A program made the translations under genes and the position numbers. Shown here in pieces: positions 49,179 to 60,217 of a stretch of 64,000 bases of DNA (the first letter of the stretch is position 1; every line of letters starts with the position of its first letter). The notes beneath the pieces are model-generated. The model worked only from the letters and a program-made list of their open reading frames with translations. It was not told the DNA's origin and made no database searches. The stretch is from Lethocerus indicus (Eukaryota; Arthropoda; Insecta; Hemiptera; Belostomatidae): NCBI GenBank assembly GCA_019843655.1, contig JACDQD010000002.1, positions 4,908,585 through 4,972,584 on the forward strand. Reading direction: 5' to 3'.

Positions 49179-50902
49179 ATAAATCCCCCAAATACTTCAA
49201 CTGGATTTGTTCAAAGTACCCATGGCGGTGACGTAATATCTGGTTATGTCCGGTTGTCGCGAGGGCGACAGACAGACGGGACCAACCAAGCGGCTGAACG
49301 TTATTGGCTCAACCAAGACCAGTATGCTTATGTCGTTTTTAAATATTCTACTGTCGTACCCTGGGTGAATAATAATGTAGTCAACATTGTGGTACGTTGT
49401 AGCGTTGGTTTCATATTCTGAAAAAAAAGAAAAACTTAATAATTAATAAGAATTAATAAATATATTATTTCACCGCCCGTAGCAGAAGTGTTGCTAATAA
49501 ACACCCAGTAACTCTATACTGCATACCTTCCAATTTAATGCAAAATATAAAATTAAGAATATAATCCAGGTGTTTCTATTAGCGAATATCAACAATATAG
49601 TGTTGTACAAGAATAAATACTTGTTCTTTGGGATCCGCGATAATTATATTCACTTAAATTTTCGATCTCGACAGTCTAATACGAGATGCGATAATGGGGT
49701 TTAGATATGAATGTAAAATTTACGGTAGTATAAGTTGTGCTCTCCGGTCGCTACGACGATCCCCATTCCGTACGTGTAGTGTTTAATTGTGCAATGGGCG
49801 GCCGTCAGAATGTGGTGTGGAGACAGAATGGATCCGCCGCAGAACTGGTACATCGAGTTTTTGTCCAAAAGGGCCACCATGAACGGGAATTCGTTAACCA
49901 TTGTCTCAGCCCCGTTCACAATTCTCCCGCCGGCCTGAAACACAACTGTTTCATAAACACTTCAGTGATTAATACATGCAGTAACACTATCTTCTCCGAT
50001 AGCAATACTTCCTACTATTTATTATAAATAGGAAAATATTTATTATAAATAAGGAAATCTCCTATGTGGATCCGCGTTTTTTTCTTAAAAAAAATAATTT
50101 ATACTTGTACAAAATCATTGGTGTAAGATAATATCTTCGTAACGACAGAGAGCATAAACACGTCGTAAGCACTTGGCGACAGCTTGAAAGATACAAATTT
50201 CTCAATATTTTTTTTACTTAAAAAATAAAAATACTCAATCACTCCGCTGTCTACTTCCGAGAATTGATGAAAAACCTAATCCGACTTTCACTTTCAACAA
50301 AATTTACAATTTCCTACTAATGGAAAACAGTTCCTCAACCGTTCAGATGACCATAAATAAAGACCGTTTCGTTTAGAAAATTGGGCCATTAATGAGGCGC
50401 GATTGATGGTGCTTTGTGAAACGCGTGTATACACAGTACATCACCTTGTTGGCCCATCCGCAATTGCAGTTTGTAGACTTTTGGCCTGGCAGCCCTCCGT
50501 ATTCGCTTGAGTCTATTTCCTGGGAGGGTATTTCACGGAAATTGGGCAACGGCGTCGTGGTCAGTTCGCTGCCACCCTCCATGAGCCGCCCCTGAGCGGT
50601 ACACTTGAACGAGCCCCTGCCGTACATGCCCGTCTTGAACATGACGCTCATTTGGTTGTTCGAAGACAGCACCGAGTACCCGTATCTGGTACCGCACACC
50701 TCCTGACTGTACACACCGTCCGTGAACGTCACCGTCTCCTCTGTACATTCTGTCTCGGATCTCTGAAACCGAGAAATTATATATACATATTATGCATACA
50801 TACACAAACACAGAACGTTAAGAAAGCGTCTCGAAGAAGGTTTTAATCAATGAATAGTAACACAGGGATGTACATCGTCATTACCCTTTTATACATTATA
50901 AT

Positions 50903-50971
<69 letters not shown>

Positions 50972-51254
50972 GGGGTTTCGGGAAAGGAACCCTCTAATTG
51001 CATGTCCAGAACATATTTTGTGGCCGATATTTTACCTGGACGAGACGGAAATCTGTACAGGTGACCCTGATGGTCGAACCGAGGCTGGTCTGGAAGTGCC
51101 AATTCTGCTGGAAATTGTCGGGCGGTTGGAATGGATAGTTTTGCGAAGTGAATAGGTACGGCCTGCCGCCGGCCTCCAGCTGGATCACCTCGTCCATCTC
51201 CTGGTCCTCGGCCCCGGCCAAAACAGCCAGAATTAACACTCCTACCAACTGCAT
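47864..51254 (-). CDS. Secreted serine protease with one CUB domain (S1 family), 433 residues
   Basis: Seven coding exons: 51254-51036, 50762-50445, 49934-49724, 49417-49220, 49113-48953, 48576-48420 and 47901-47864. Exon sizes and phases of the catalytic part match the paralogue at 39864-44660 almost exactly (211, 198 versus 195, 161, 157, 38). A signal peptide (MQLVGVLILAVLAG) leads straight into a CUB domain that corresponds to CUB 2 of the paralogue (TSQNYPFQPPDN). Then come the linker CNCGWANK and R183-IVNG, followed by His226, Asp278 and Ser372 (GDSGGP). The specificity position equivalent to Asp189 is Ala366 (NKATCQGDSGG), so it is not a classic trypsin. If the last intron is not removed, the open frame instead runs on to 48277 with an unrelated 45-residue tail; the small final exon (YMPQETCSKVN) conserved with the paralogue argues for splicing. 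Secreted venom, salivary or haemolymph protease is the likely role. Confidence 0.88.
49136..49174. repeat. TA microsatellite in protease intron
   Basis: About 19 TA units next to the exon starting at 49113. Confidence 0.9.
50906..50967. repeat. TA microsatellite in protease intron
   Basis: About 31 TA units within the intron between the first two coding exons of the one-CUB protease. Confidence 0.9.
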
Positions 51255-51675
51255 CCTACCGACAGAACCGCTTATATTACTCATATAATTACTCCTCAGC
51301 CTATTTACCTAATACACCCGTCTATTAGGCTAAAAATGTCGGACAAATGTGAAATTTTTTATTTGATTAAATGGTGAAACTTGGAACATTTTGTCCGCGA
51401 TGTTAGATGTATTGACTAGATAGATGGAATAGATTATTTAGCCTAAGATTGTTTCTAGTTGATAAAGAATATATCGGCAATTATAAAGAATAATATAAGC
51501 ACCAACAACCATTCGAGATCGTTCGCAACATCACCGTCTGAAAGACTCCACGAATTTTATGATATAATATTCGAATTACGTTTTGTAGGCTAGACAGTCC
51601 TGTCCCAATCAGTTCAGAGAATCAGTCGTGAAATAATAATGACGAGGAGCGCGACTTACCTGTAGATATGAAGTG

Positions 51676-51711
51676 AACTGAGAAGGGGTGGTCCTTTTCG
51701 TTCAATATAAA
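51676..51711 (-). promoter_or_regulatory. Core promoter of the one-CUB protease gene
   Basis: On the minus strand a TTTATATT box (51711-51704) is 31 bases from a TCAGTT initiator (51681-51676). The short untranslated exon ends at 51660 with CTACAG-GTAAGTCG, nearly the same junction as in the paralogue. Confidence 0.65.
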
Positions 51712-52803
51712 CTGGGTCCCAAATAAGGCCAATTAATCCTAGGCAAACATTATTAGTAAGGCTTTTCTTCTTGCAGTTGGTGCCAATTTCGATGTTCAAA
51801 CGAGATTTATTATTTTTTGGAAGGAAAACACGCAACTTCAAAATGGGAATTAATTAGAAATCTTGTTTGAACTCAATTAGATTTATAGAGGTTTTCGCTG
51901 GCAAATTAGTAGACCAATCCACAGTCGACAATTTGTTAACATCTCTGACGCTATTTTTTTGTTGACAATGTCAAACAATTGTCCTTCGATTGGTATATTC
52001 GACCCAGTTATAATTACGCCTTCGGAACTCCGTAGTCAACAAATGGGCCCATGTAAATGTATATCATAGTTTACCAGATCTCCGAAGATGTTATGATGAT
52101 CCTTGACCAATGCGCAGTTTGAATTTGTACAAGTGAAAATATCCAACATTTTGTCTGCGTAAATCATGAAAAATGTACTAGGCTATCCAAATTAGGACTC
52201 GGTCTAGTTGAACAGTGAATATTCAGTTTGGAATGGAATAAAGGAAATACAAAAGTGCGAACATAAATCTCTCTATTCTGCGTAACAGTTAAAATGAATG
52301 CATTCGTTCAATACGCAGTCTCATATTTAGATGGCAGCCTAATGGCAAGGCCTACATGCAGGTGGAGGAGAGGTAGGATGGTGTTAAATTTGTACAGCTG
52401 AAAATTTAATAATAAGAAAACAGTAAGTCAGACGTTTATTAACTAATTAACTCACACGAACGTGTACGTACAATATGTATTTGGAAAATGTCGTAAATCT
52501 TCCATAAAACGGAAATTAAGTAAAACCTCAATTTATCCATTGCCAGCGTAATCCGCAACTTGGAATAAAATGTTAAATTATGTCCACCAATTTCGGCATA
52601 TTTCTGTTTTCTCTGGCATATTCATTTCTTTGAGGTTTCCCGTTCGACTATCTTATCGTACGTGTTACGAAGTTATGAAACACGTTAAGCGTGCCGTTAA
52701 ATTAAGCTCAGAAAAAATCGGCGATAAACAACTAGGCGTTCGTTTTATTTTCAACTGTTCCGTTAATGTGTCTCCCGTCCTAACTGGGAAGTATTTTTCG
52801 GGA
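51712..52803. other. Intergenic spacer
   Basis: No gene supported. The left end is upstream sequence of the one-CUB protease; the right end includes a likely polyadenylation signal (AATAAA on the minus strand at 52744-52749) of the next minus-strand gene. Confidence 0.5.
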
Positions 52804-55800
52804 TCATTCCTTTTCTGACTGCGATTGAGAGTGAATCGAGGCGCGGCAGGTTTTCGACAAAATTTCATCTCGTTTCCTGTTTGTACTCCTATCACTTTTC
52901 CATTTTTCAGTCCACATGCTTTCTGAAACGCAGAGAAAAATGACGAGAGCGTTACTTATAGAAGACAACTTCGAGGGCGATATCGGGAGCGCGACCAGAT
53001 ATCGAATGTGTTGGATTTAAAATTTAATAATACTCGACAATATAAATCTTTAGATACCTGATGTATACGGATCCCTTCTCGATTCATCAGAATTGTTGAC
53101 TGTACCGTTGCCCAAACCTAGTAAAGTAAATATTATTTTAAATACACGCAATTCCGACCATAATTTCAATAAAAAGTGTGTACAGAATGCACTCTATTTC
53201 ATAACAATGAAACCAAGTTATAGAATTTCATGAATTTCAGCACAAAGTTAGAGTAATATAATACAAATGCATTATACAGTACTGAATAATGTGCAAGTGA
53301 AGTAAGTGGCAGTGCAAAAAGGAGGGCCTACAAACGTCCTTTATCCTCTAAAGGAGCTTATTTTGGTGTCCTTTATTTAAATTCAGGCAGACGTATTTTA
53401 TGAGAAAACTAATTAAGGAATAATAATTGTACCATGGACGATGGCAGGAATCTGCATAGCGGTATGACGGCAGACTGTGTCCCTGATGGTGTCAGCCATT
53501 GCGACCGATGCGCCGCAGGTATTGGTACCTGATTCGTAATTGTTTCTGCCACCTGTCAAAATTGCAACTTGTATATATAAAACTTGGAACAAACTGAACA
53601 GTAAATCTTTCCGCCATGACCTCTGAGTTAATTTTCATGATTTATTACATTCATTTGTTTCCTTTATTATTTCTTTATTATTTACCGCAAAATCATGACA
53701 TGCACGGAGACGGGATATCCTTTTGCTTTATATTTTTCCAATTAGATTGATCTCTTTAATAAACTATAGTGTTTTTTTTATTATTCCCCGGTTGTTATTT
53801 AATAATTGTTTTAACGTTTTGTTTTGAAATTGTGATCTTTGCCTAATGTAATGTGTTCAACAAGTGTTATACTGTCAGTTCATATTTTGGTTTCGATTAT
53901 TCTATATCTTGTTTCATTTCGTATAATTCTTTCTTTATTTTTTGTTATTTCTCATTAAAAATGTTTTCCTGCGTTAAGTGAGTTTTGCTGCTTTTTTACG
54001 TATATATTTTCTATTTGCTTTTGCCTATTACAGAGAATGTTCTCACCTAGGCATATCACGCCATTGGTTTCAGCGCCATCTATAGTTGTTGTCCCACATT
54101 ACCACATTATTGTTGTTCGCGGTTCATTTCGGTAGTATTGCGTTTGGGGTGTTATTAGAGTGTATAGTCTGTTGTTAGTCAATTTTTGTGTTTTATAGGT
54201 AAGATTTGTATTTCTATTCTGTACATTTAGTTGCCAGTGTAGTAAGTATGTGATAGTTTGCACTGTGGTATCGTTTTCTTGAGCATTATGTATTTTTGTC
54301 TGTCTAGTTTTTCTGTTTTGGTTGCTTCCAGTTATAGGTGTCTTTCTATATAGTACTGCAGTGATGCGCTTCGCTGTTTTGTATTTGAAATAACGTAATT
54401 TTCTTTCTCAAATCGTATGTTTGGTCCTAAATTATCACAGGATCGAAACCGTGTTCATTGTTTCTGCATATTTATATCTCAGGGGAATGAAACACCAACT
54501 TACTGAAATCGACTCTTTTACATCGTTGTGCCAATTTGACGTTTAGTTACGGTTTATATTCCGTTTTTTCCGATCACTGATTATCATAACTGAACAGTAA
54601 CAGTGTAGTGACTGTGATATTATCAATATAACATTATAGTGACTTTTATAAACATGGACATGATTATTACTCTCGGTTAAATAGTGTTAGCAGTTGAACT
54701 ATCCAATAAAAACTACCATTGAATAGTCTTTGACGACCCAGCGTCATTGGGCACTATAACATGCGTTAGAGGGGTCTTTGTCGAAGCAGTCTGTCTTCAG
54801 TGGAATAACTTTCTTTATTTTCGTGGATCGAAGAAAATTCAATAAGAAACCCCCGTAAATGTGTAAATTGCGTATGTGACTTACATTGGAGAGTGTCCGG
54901 TAGCGGGTAGAGAGAAGATTCGGTAGCCATCTGTTCGGCTCTGTTTTTTATTTTTATTTTTATATATATTTTGTTATTTGTTTTCATTTTGATTATTTGG
55001 TTTCATTGCCGGTAATGCGAAAGAATGGCGCCCAATTCTATATCAATGGCGAGACGTGCACATATACGTAGTGCCATGTTTAAACAGACCCCAAGGCCCT
55101 TGCTCACTTGTTACAGGTGTTGTAATCTGTAATATGTATTCCTTCTATGTGCAGGCCCGTATAGGAGATCAGTACGGGGCCTGGAGAGTGGAGCACATCG
55201 TCGGATATATTAAAATTGTAAGTGCATTCACCCCAACTTGTGTAGACCCGGTATGAGTATCATATACTTCCAAAATTGTCCGCACTAAGAAAAGCCTGCT
55301 CATGCGTTGAGAAATGAAACGTTTTGTGTAATTGGCGACGTAAATATTCGTAAATACGTCTAATTCTGGGTCCAGAATCGACCGACAAATCAATCGATTT
55401 CAAATTCGAACAAGTTATAAGGATTCTCGTTCAATCACCGTACAATAAATAGCACGAGAGCTTATATAATAAGTGCATAGGGCATTAAAAGAACAAAAGA
55501 CTACAGTCGAAATTCTATCAACTTACCGGGATCTTCATCGATCACTTCCAAACTATTGATCGCGTCAAGCAGGCGGTCTTCATTCGCGGCTTCATCTACG
55601 GTCCTTTCTGACTGAAACCAACCCAATTAGAAATCGATACCATTTCGAAAGATAATTTTTTTTTCATTACCAAATATGGTTTGTTCCGAAGGGTATTTGA
55701 TTAAATCATTAAAAAAATCCAAGCCACTACCTAGCGGGTACAAGGACAGAGTTGAAGATAGGATAGATGTTGAAATTAGAACGGAATTTGTTAGATACAA

Positions 55801-55974
55801 TTTTTGCACCGTGAAATGACATAGTCCACAATAACTGCCAAGTTAATTACTACAAGCGGAGTAGTATTTTGATTAGAAGAAACTAATTCTTTGAAGCAGA
55901 ATTTCTTACAGCCATATATAGCGTAGACGAAACGTAAATCATGCAAATCCTACCTCCGCCATTTCCCATTTCAT
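52804..55974 (-). CDS. Small protein of unknown family, 134 residues, five exons
   Basis: Exons 55974-55954 (MKWEMAE), 55611-55527, 53552-53433, 53117-53058 and 52922-52804 (stop) join with matching phases (0,1,1,1) and clean GT-AG sites. None of the alternative phases stays open, which is strong internal support despite the tiny exons. The protein is acidic at the start (DEAANEDRLLDAINSLEVID), has a central block with two cysteines and a small-residue helix (TCGASVAMADTIRDTVCRH), a polar segment with possible N-glycosylation sequons, and a basic, Ser-rich end. No signal peptide or membrane segment. I do not recognise it. It is not related to the adjacent proteases. A start at the second Met (residue 5) is equally possible. 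Confidence 0.7.
53553..55526. other. Large intron of the 134-residue protein gene
   Basis: T-rich on the plus strand, especially 53640-54560, with no recognisable gene or repeat. Confidence 0.5.
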
Positions 55975-57780
55975 TCAGTCTGGCCACAATATATATATCC
56001 GAACTGCGACTCTGAAACGGAAAAAAATATTTTCTAATTTTTAAAAACTGTCCAAAAAAATATTAGTATTTTGCATATACCGCTACCGCTGATCGAGACT
56101 ATCTTAAATGTTAAAATCATATATAATTTCTAAATTGTAAATACCGAAAACAATACAATATAAAAAAGAAGAGAACAATGAGAACAAGTAACGAATTCAC
56201 TGTAATATCTAAATATTAGTCACAGTGCCGGTAGGTCTGCTAGACCTGACTGAAGCAAGGTGGAACAATCGAGAGGCGTCAGAAAGTGTGATTCAACTCG
56301 GACCCCAATGGGGTCAAACGAAATAGGAATAGGGAACCTGACGCAGTACTGAGCACAGAGCACTGATCAAAATCTTTTATATAATATTAGGTTAAAAATG
56401 GAATTTCTTTAATTTATATTTATCTGCTGCTGCAAGTCGCTATCCTACATCTTACGAGTACAACTTCATCTTATCGTACTTATCGCATGAGTACATTAAT
56501 TACTAATTACTAAATCTTTATATAATCACGATTAAAGGAATGATATATATATTTTTTTTTTCCACTTACTTTAAAATGTTCAAATTTTCCGGCCGATTTT
56601 GCGCCTAAAACGCATTTTGGGCCGATTTTGGGCCTAAAACCGCATTTTTGGACCGATTTTGTGCATAAAAACCTACATGTTTGGGGCCTAAAAACCGCAA
56701 ATCGGATAATGCAAAAGAAGTTCTGTACAATACAAAATCTGTTCCCATTGCAGATGAAGTCAGTGACGCTTTATCAGAGAAACTAAAAATCTAATGAAAA
56801 ATTAACCTAACATGTGAATGTTTTTCTCATATGAAAAATCTCAGCTGCAGTTATAGTTTGGTGGCTAACAGAAATAGAAGTGGTTACAAATTGTCAACTA
56901 AACTACTGATACAATAATACTCTATTTCAGTGAATAGGTGATCAAAGGGTGGAGACAGAAATTTTGAGAAAGGTGGTTTTACGAACAGCTAACATAAATT
57001 CTGCTAAGTGGCATGTGAGGTAGTGTTTACTATATAAAAGCACATTAACATTAACCTCTCCCCAAAATCTTTTAAACATTCTCTGTGGTTATTAATCATT
57101 TTTAATAATTAACTGTCACATTTTTCTGTATAGCTAAGCCAATACTACTACTAATTAAGGTATGAACAAAAACAAAAATTGACATCAGTATAGTGCAGAA
57201 TTATTACATCAATAATTCCACAAGCTTACCACCAAATTACATCCTTCCCCATTTCAATGTATTCAAATTATGGTTCTTACAGTCCTTTATCCTCTTTTCA
57301 AAGTAGCTTACAGTTTACAGACCTCAGTCCAGAACTAGCTTATACTAAACTGTTAGTACAGGAGCATATTCCTCTCTTCTTAGGAACATATTCCTCTAAA
57401 CCAGAATTTGCAAATTTTCAACAATGAAACATAAGTCATGTAACATTTTAAAAAAGAAAACATTATACATAAATTAGAAACATGGGTGGTGAATCATTTG
57501 TTGATTGAATTTAATTATTCTTATGTATGTTTTACTTGGTAATTCTTTAAACAAAAGTAAAATATCCTTTTAAAAAACTGAATTAAGGCATAATAATTAA
57601 AAATTATTATTAATAATTTATTATTACATATTATTATTATAATTATTATATATATTTATTATTAATAATTAATAATAATTAAAATTATGAATGTAATAAT
57701 TTAAAAAAAGAAAAACATGTTTCTTTAAAACTTTTATTTATATATGTATACTTATATACATTCAGTTGGCATTCCAAACT
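55975..57780. other. Intergenic spacer with low-complexity DNA
   Basis: Contains a small tandem repeat (56583-56705) and an extremely AT-rich tract made of ATT/AAT permutations (about 57590-57695). The right end has AATAAA on the minus strand at 57733-57738, 43 bases after the dipeptidase stop. Confidence 0.55.
56583..56705. repeat. Minisatellite, ~30-bp unit, about four copies
   Basis: The pattern 'ggccgattttgggcctaaaa' followed by 'ccgcatttt' recurs with small changes at 56590, 56619, 56650 and a partial copy at 56682. Confidence 0.8.
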
Positions 57781-59632
57781 TTATTCCAACAAAAAACTTA
57801 GGTTGGATCCGACTTCATACTCCTTTGGTTCTTGGTCCCTGCAAAAAAAATTATTTCATTTAATATCACAGTTTTAAGGATAACATTATATATTTATTAA
57901 TTTAGTATAACCAATTAATGAAATAGCATACTGCACAAATATCTTTGCTTTTTTCAATCCTTTCAGAGTAATATTGTTTCCCTCGACTTCTAACAGGGAG
58001 CCTTCCCTTAAACAAACTACCGGTGGCATTCTTGGAATTTCATGGTATTGTTTGATTCTTTGCTCACGAGTTTCCTGATAAAACAAGGAAATCATAAATT
58101 ATATTTACTATAGATAAAACGTCTACTACTAAATCAGGGAATATTCTTATTCGTGATCAGACTATCTTCTGCTTTAATTTACATTTTACAAACTTATTAA
58201 ATAATACTGATTATATCCTAATGATTTTTAAAACACATGCAATGTATAAAATTAAAATTACTAAAGAGTTATAAATAAATAAATCACAGTATCTAAATAA
58301 AAACCTACAATGATTTTTATTTCTAACATTGGCTTGATAATAGAATCTCAATAAATTGCAGGTAAACTAAAATAATTTTAAGGTATTAATTATACAAAAT
58401 GGTTACTGATAATACTTACACCCATATGCTTGGAATTAGGATATGCATCAATATAGTGTGGGTTTATATTGAATGGTAACAAATTGAGAGCTGAAAATGA
58501 GGGTGGGTAGACTATTGGCATGTCATTTGTAGTGCAAATAGAAGTTGTTGCAACATTAGAGCCAGCACTGGCTCCCATGTACGGAATTCCATCCTGAAAA
58601 TTAAGAAAACAAATTAAAAAAATAGTACTGATACTGTTTTTAAAACTTCCTAAAATAAATCCATATCACAAAACAAACTACATCACAACTCAATATATTA
58701 ATTAATATAATCATTATTCAGTTGTACAAATTGTCACACTGAAGCAACATTTTTAAATCACTATTAATAACTAGTATTTTTGTTTAGGAATAATTACTTT
58801 ATTCTGACAATTTAAACAGTGATAATACACATTGAATCCACTGCCACAATGTCAACTTCCCAAATATAGATTCTAAATGAAAATTTGATTTGATTCATCA
58901 TCAATGGATGTTTTAAAAAACTAACTGTAGGGAGAGTCCTCAGCTTTAAATTTAAACTCATATGTATAAAATATTCATTTATATACAAATTTAGTTCTAG
59001 ATTTTCAATCTAAATTTTCACTTTTTTTATTTTCACTAAAAATTAATAAATATAAATCCTAAACAAAATTGATCGAGCATTTAAATGTATAAAGTGAGTC
59101 AAATAAAAACGTACCAATAAAACTCTATCTTGAATTGGCTTGATGAGATCTAGATCATACAATGTTTTTAACAATTGAAAAGTGTTCCCACCACCACAGT
59201 AGATAGCTTCTGCTTCTGATACAGCTTTTATTGCATTTTCATGTCTGTGAATACTTTTCAAATCAAAACCTGCAAAACAAGAGGTAATTTAAATCGGACT
59301 TCATAAATGGTTTCTCGGTAATTTTTTTATTGAAAATACAGCGTCAAGAAAATCAAGATGTACCTAACTTCTTGAAGGCTTCCTTCACTTTCTCCTCATA
59401 GTGGTCGTGATCTCTGAGGGCGTAGGGTATGAACAGAACACTGCCGACGGAAAACCTGATTGAAAATAAAAAATGAGTATCAAAGTATAAGTATGAGTAT
59501 TCGATCGGGGCCCGAGGTAAGTTCTAAATGGAAAACGTACTTTCCCAGAAACGATTTGACGTGTTCGGCGGCGTACTGTAAATATTCAGAGCCGTGGAGC
59601 GTCGAATTTGAGAGCAGCAAAAGATTCCTCAT
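57781..59632 (-). CDS. Alpha-aspartyl dipeptidase (peptidase E, family S51), 237 residues
   Basis: Six exons: 59632-59541, 59455-59364, 59269-59115, 58593-58420, 58074-57932 and 57838-57781. Phases agree throughout, and the total length of 237 residues is normal for the family. The start is [18 protein letters not shown]. Motifs: [13 protein letters not shown], the nucleophile loop YMGASAGSN with Ser122, then Asp137 and His159 (NINPHYID), whose spacing equals that of Ser120-Asp135-His157 in Salmonella PepE. The enzyme hydrolyses dipeptides with N-terminal aspartate in the cytosol and has no signal peptide here. The fifth exon must end at the CA-GTATGC donor to reach the last exon in frame, giving the usual C-terminal NLSFLLE. 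It is divergently arranged with Fbxw5, 585 bases apart. Confidence 0.92.
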
Positions 59633-60217
59633 CTTCTTTGGCAGCGAGCGCTATGAAACGAGTAGAAATCCGAAAGTTGCCTGTCCTGCATTCCAGATAA
59701 ACTCTTATCAGTGACATACGTCATGTGACATAAATGAATGATCGAACGATTTGGAACAGAAAGGAAACGTGCCCCCCTTGGGAAGTGGCTAGTGGGAACG
59801 CCTCAATTTCAAAGTCACCAGGAAACAAAGCCTAATGCTAATTGTAATGGGTTGGCCAACTTTGGAGCCAGTTAAAAAAAACGCGCAATGCGGAAGGTTA
59901 CAGCAGACACTGTTATCTGCCACTAGGAATTGCAAACAGGGATCAGCTGTTTACGTTCGCTCGAGCCACTTATTTGTTGACAGTTATTTTTACAGTAGAT
60001 CCTGTCTATGTTATTCTTAATTTTTATAGAGTTTATTGTTATGTTACTTTAATGTTTCGTATCGTTTGTTTCTGAACCATTTTTGTCGATAGTTCTCATG
60101 CATCTATTTGCTATATCCGTTCCTTTACCTTTGACATTAAGGTTTAATTATAAGAAAGTATACCCGAGTTTAAGCATCGTTTTTTATGAAGTGGATTATA
60201 TTTAATTACAATTTGGT
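59633..60217. promoter_or_regulatory. Shared upstream region of two divergent genes
   Basis: The dipeptidase (minus) and Fbxw5 (plus) start codons are 585 bases apart, so promoters of both must lie here. No TATA box is evident at a fitting distance, which suits housekeeping genes. The short frame at 59835-60020 is not supported. Confidence 0.55.
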
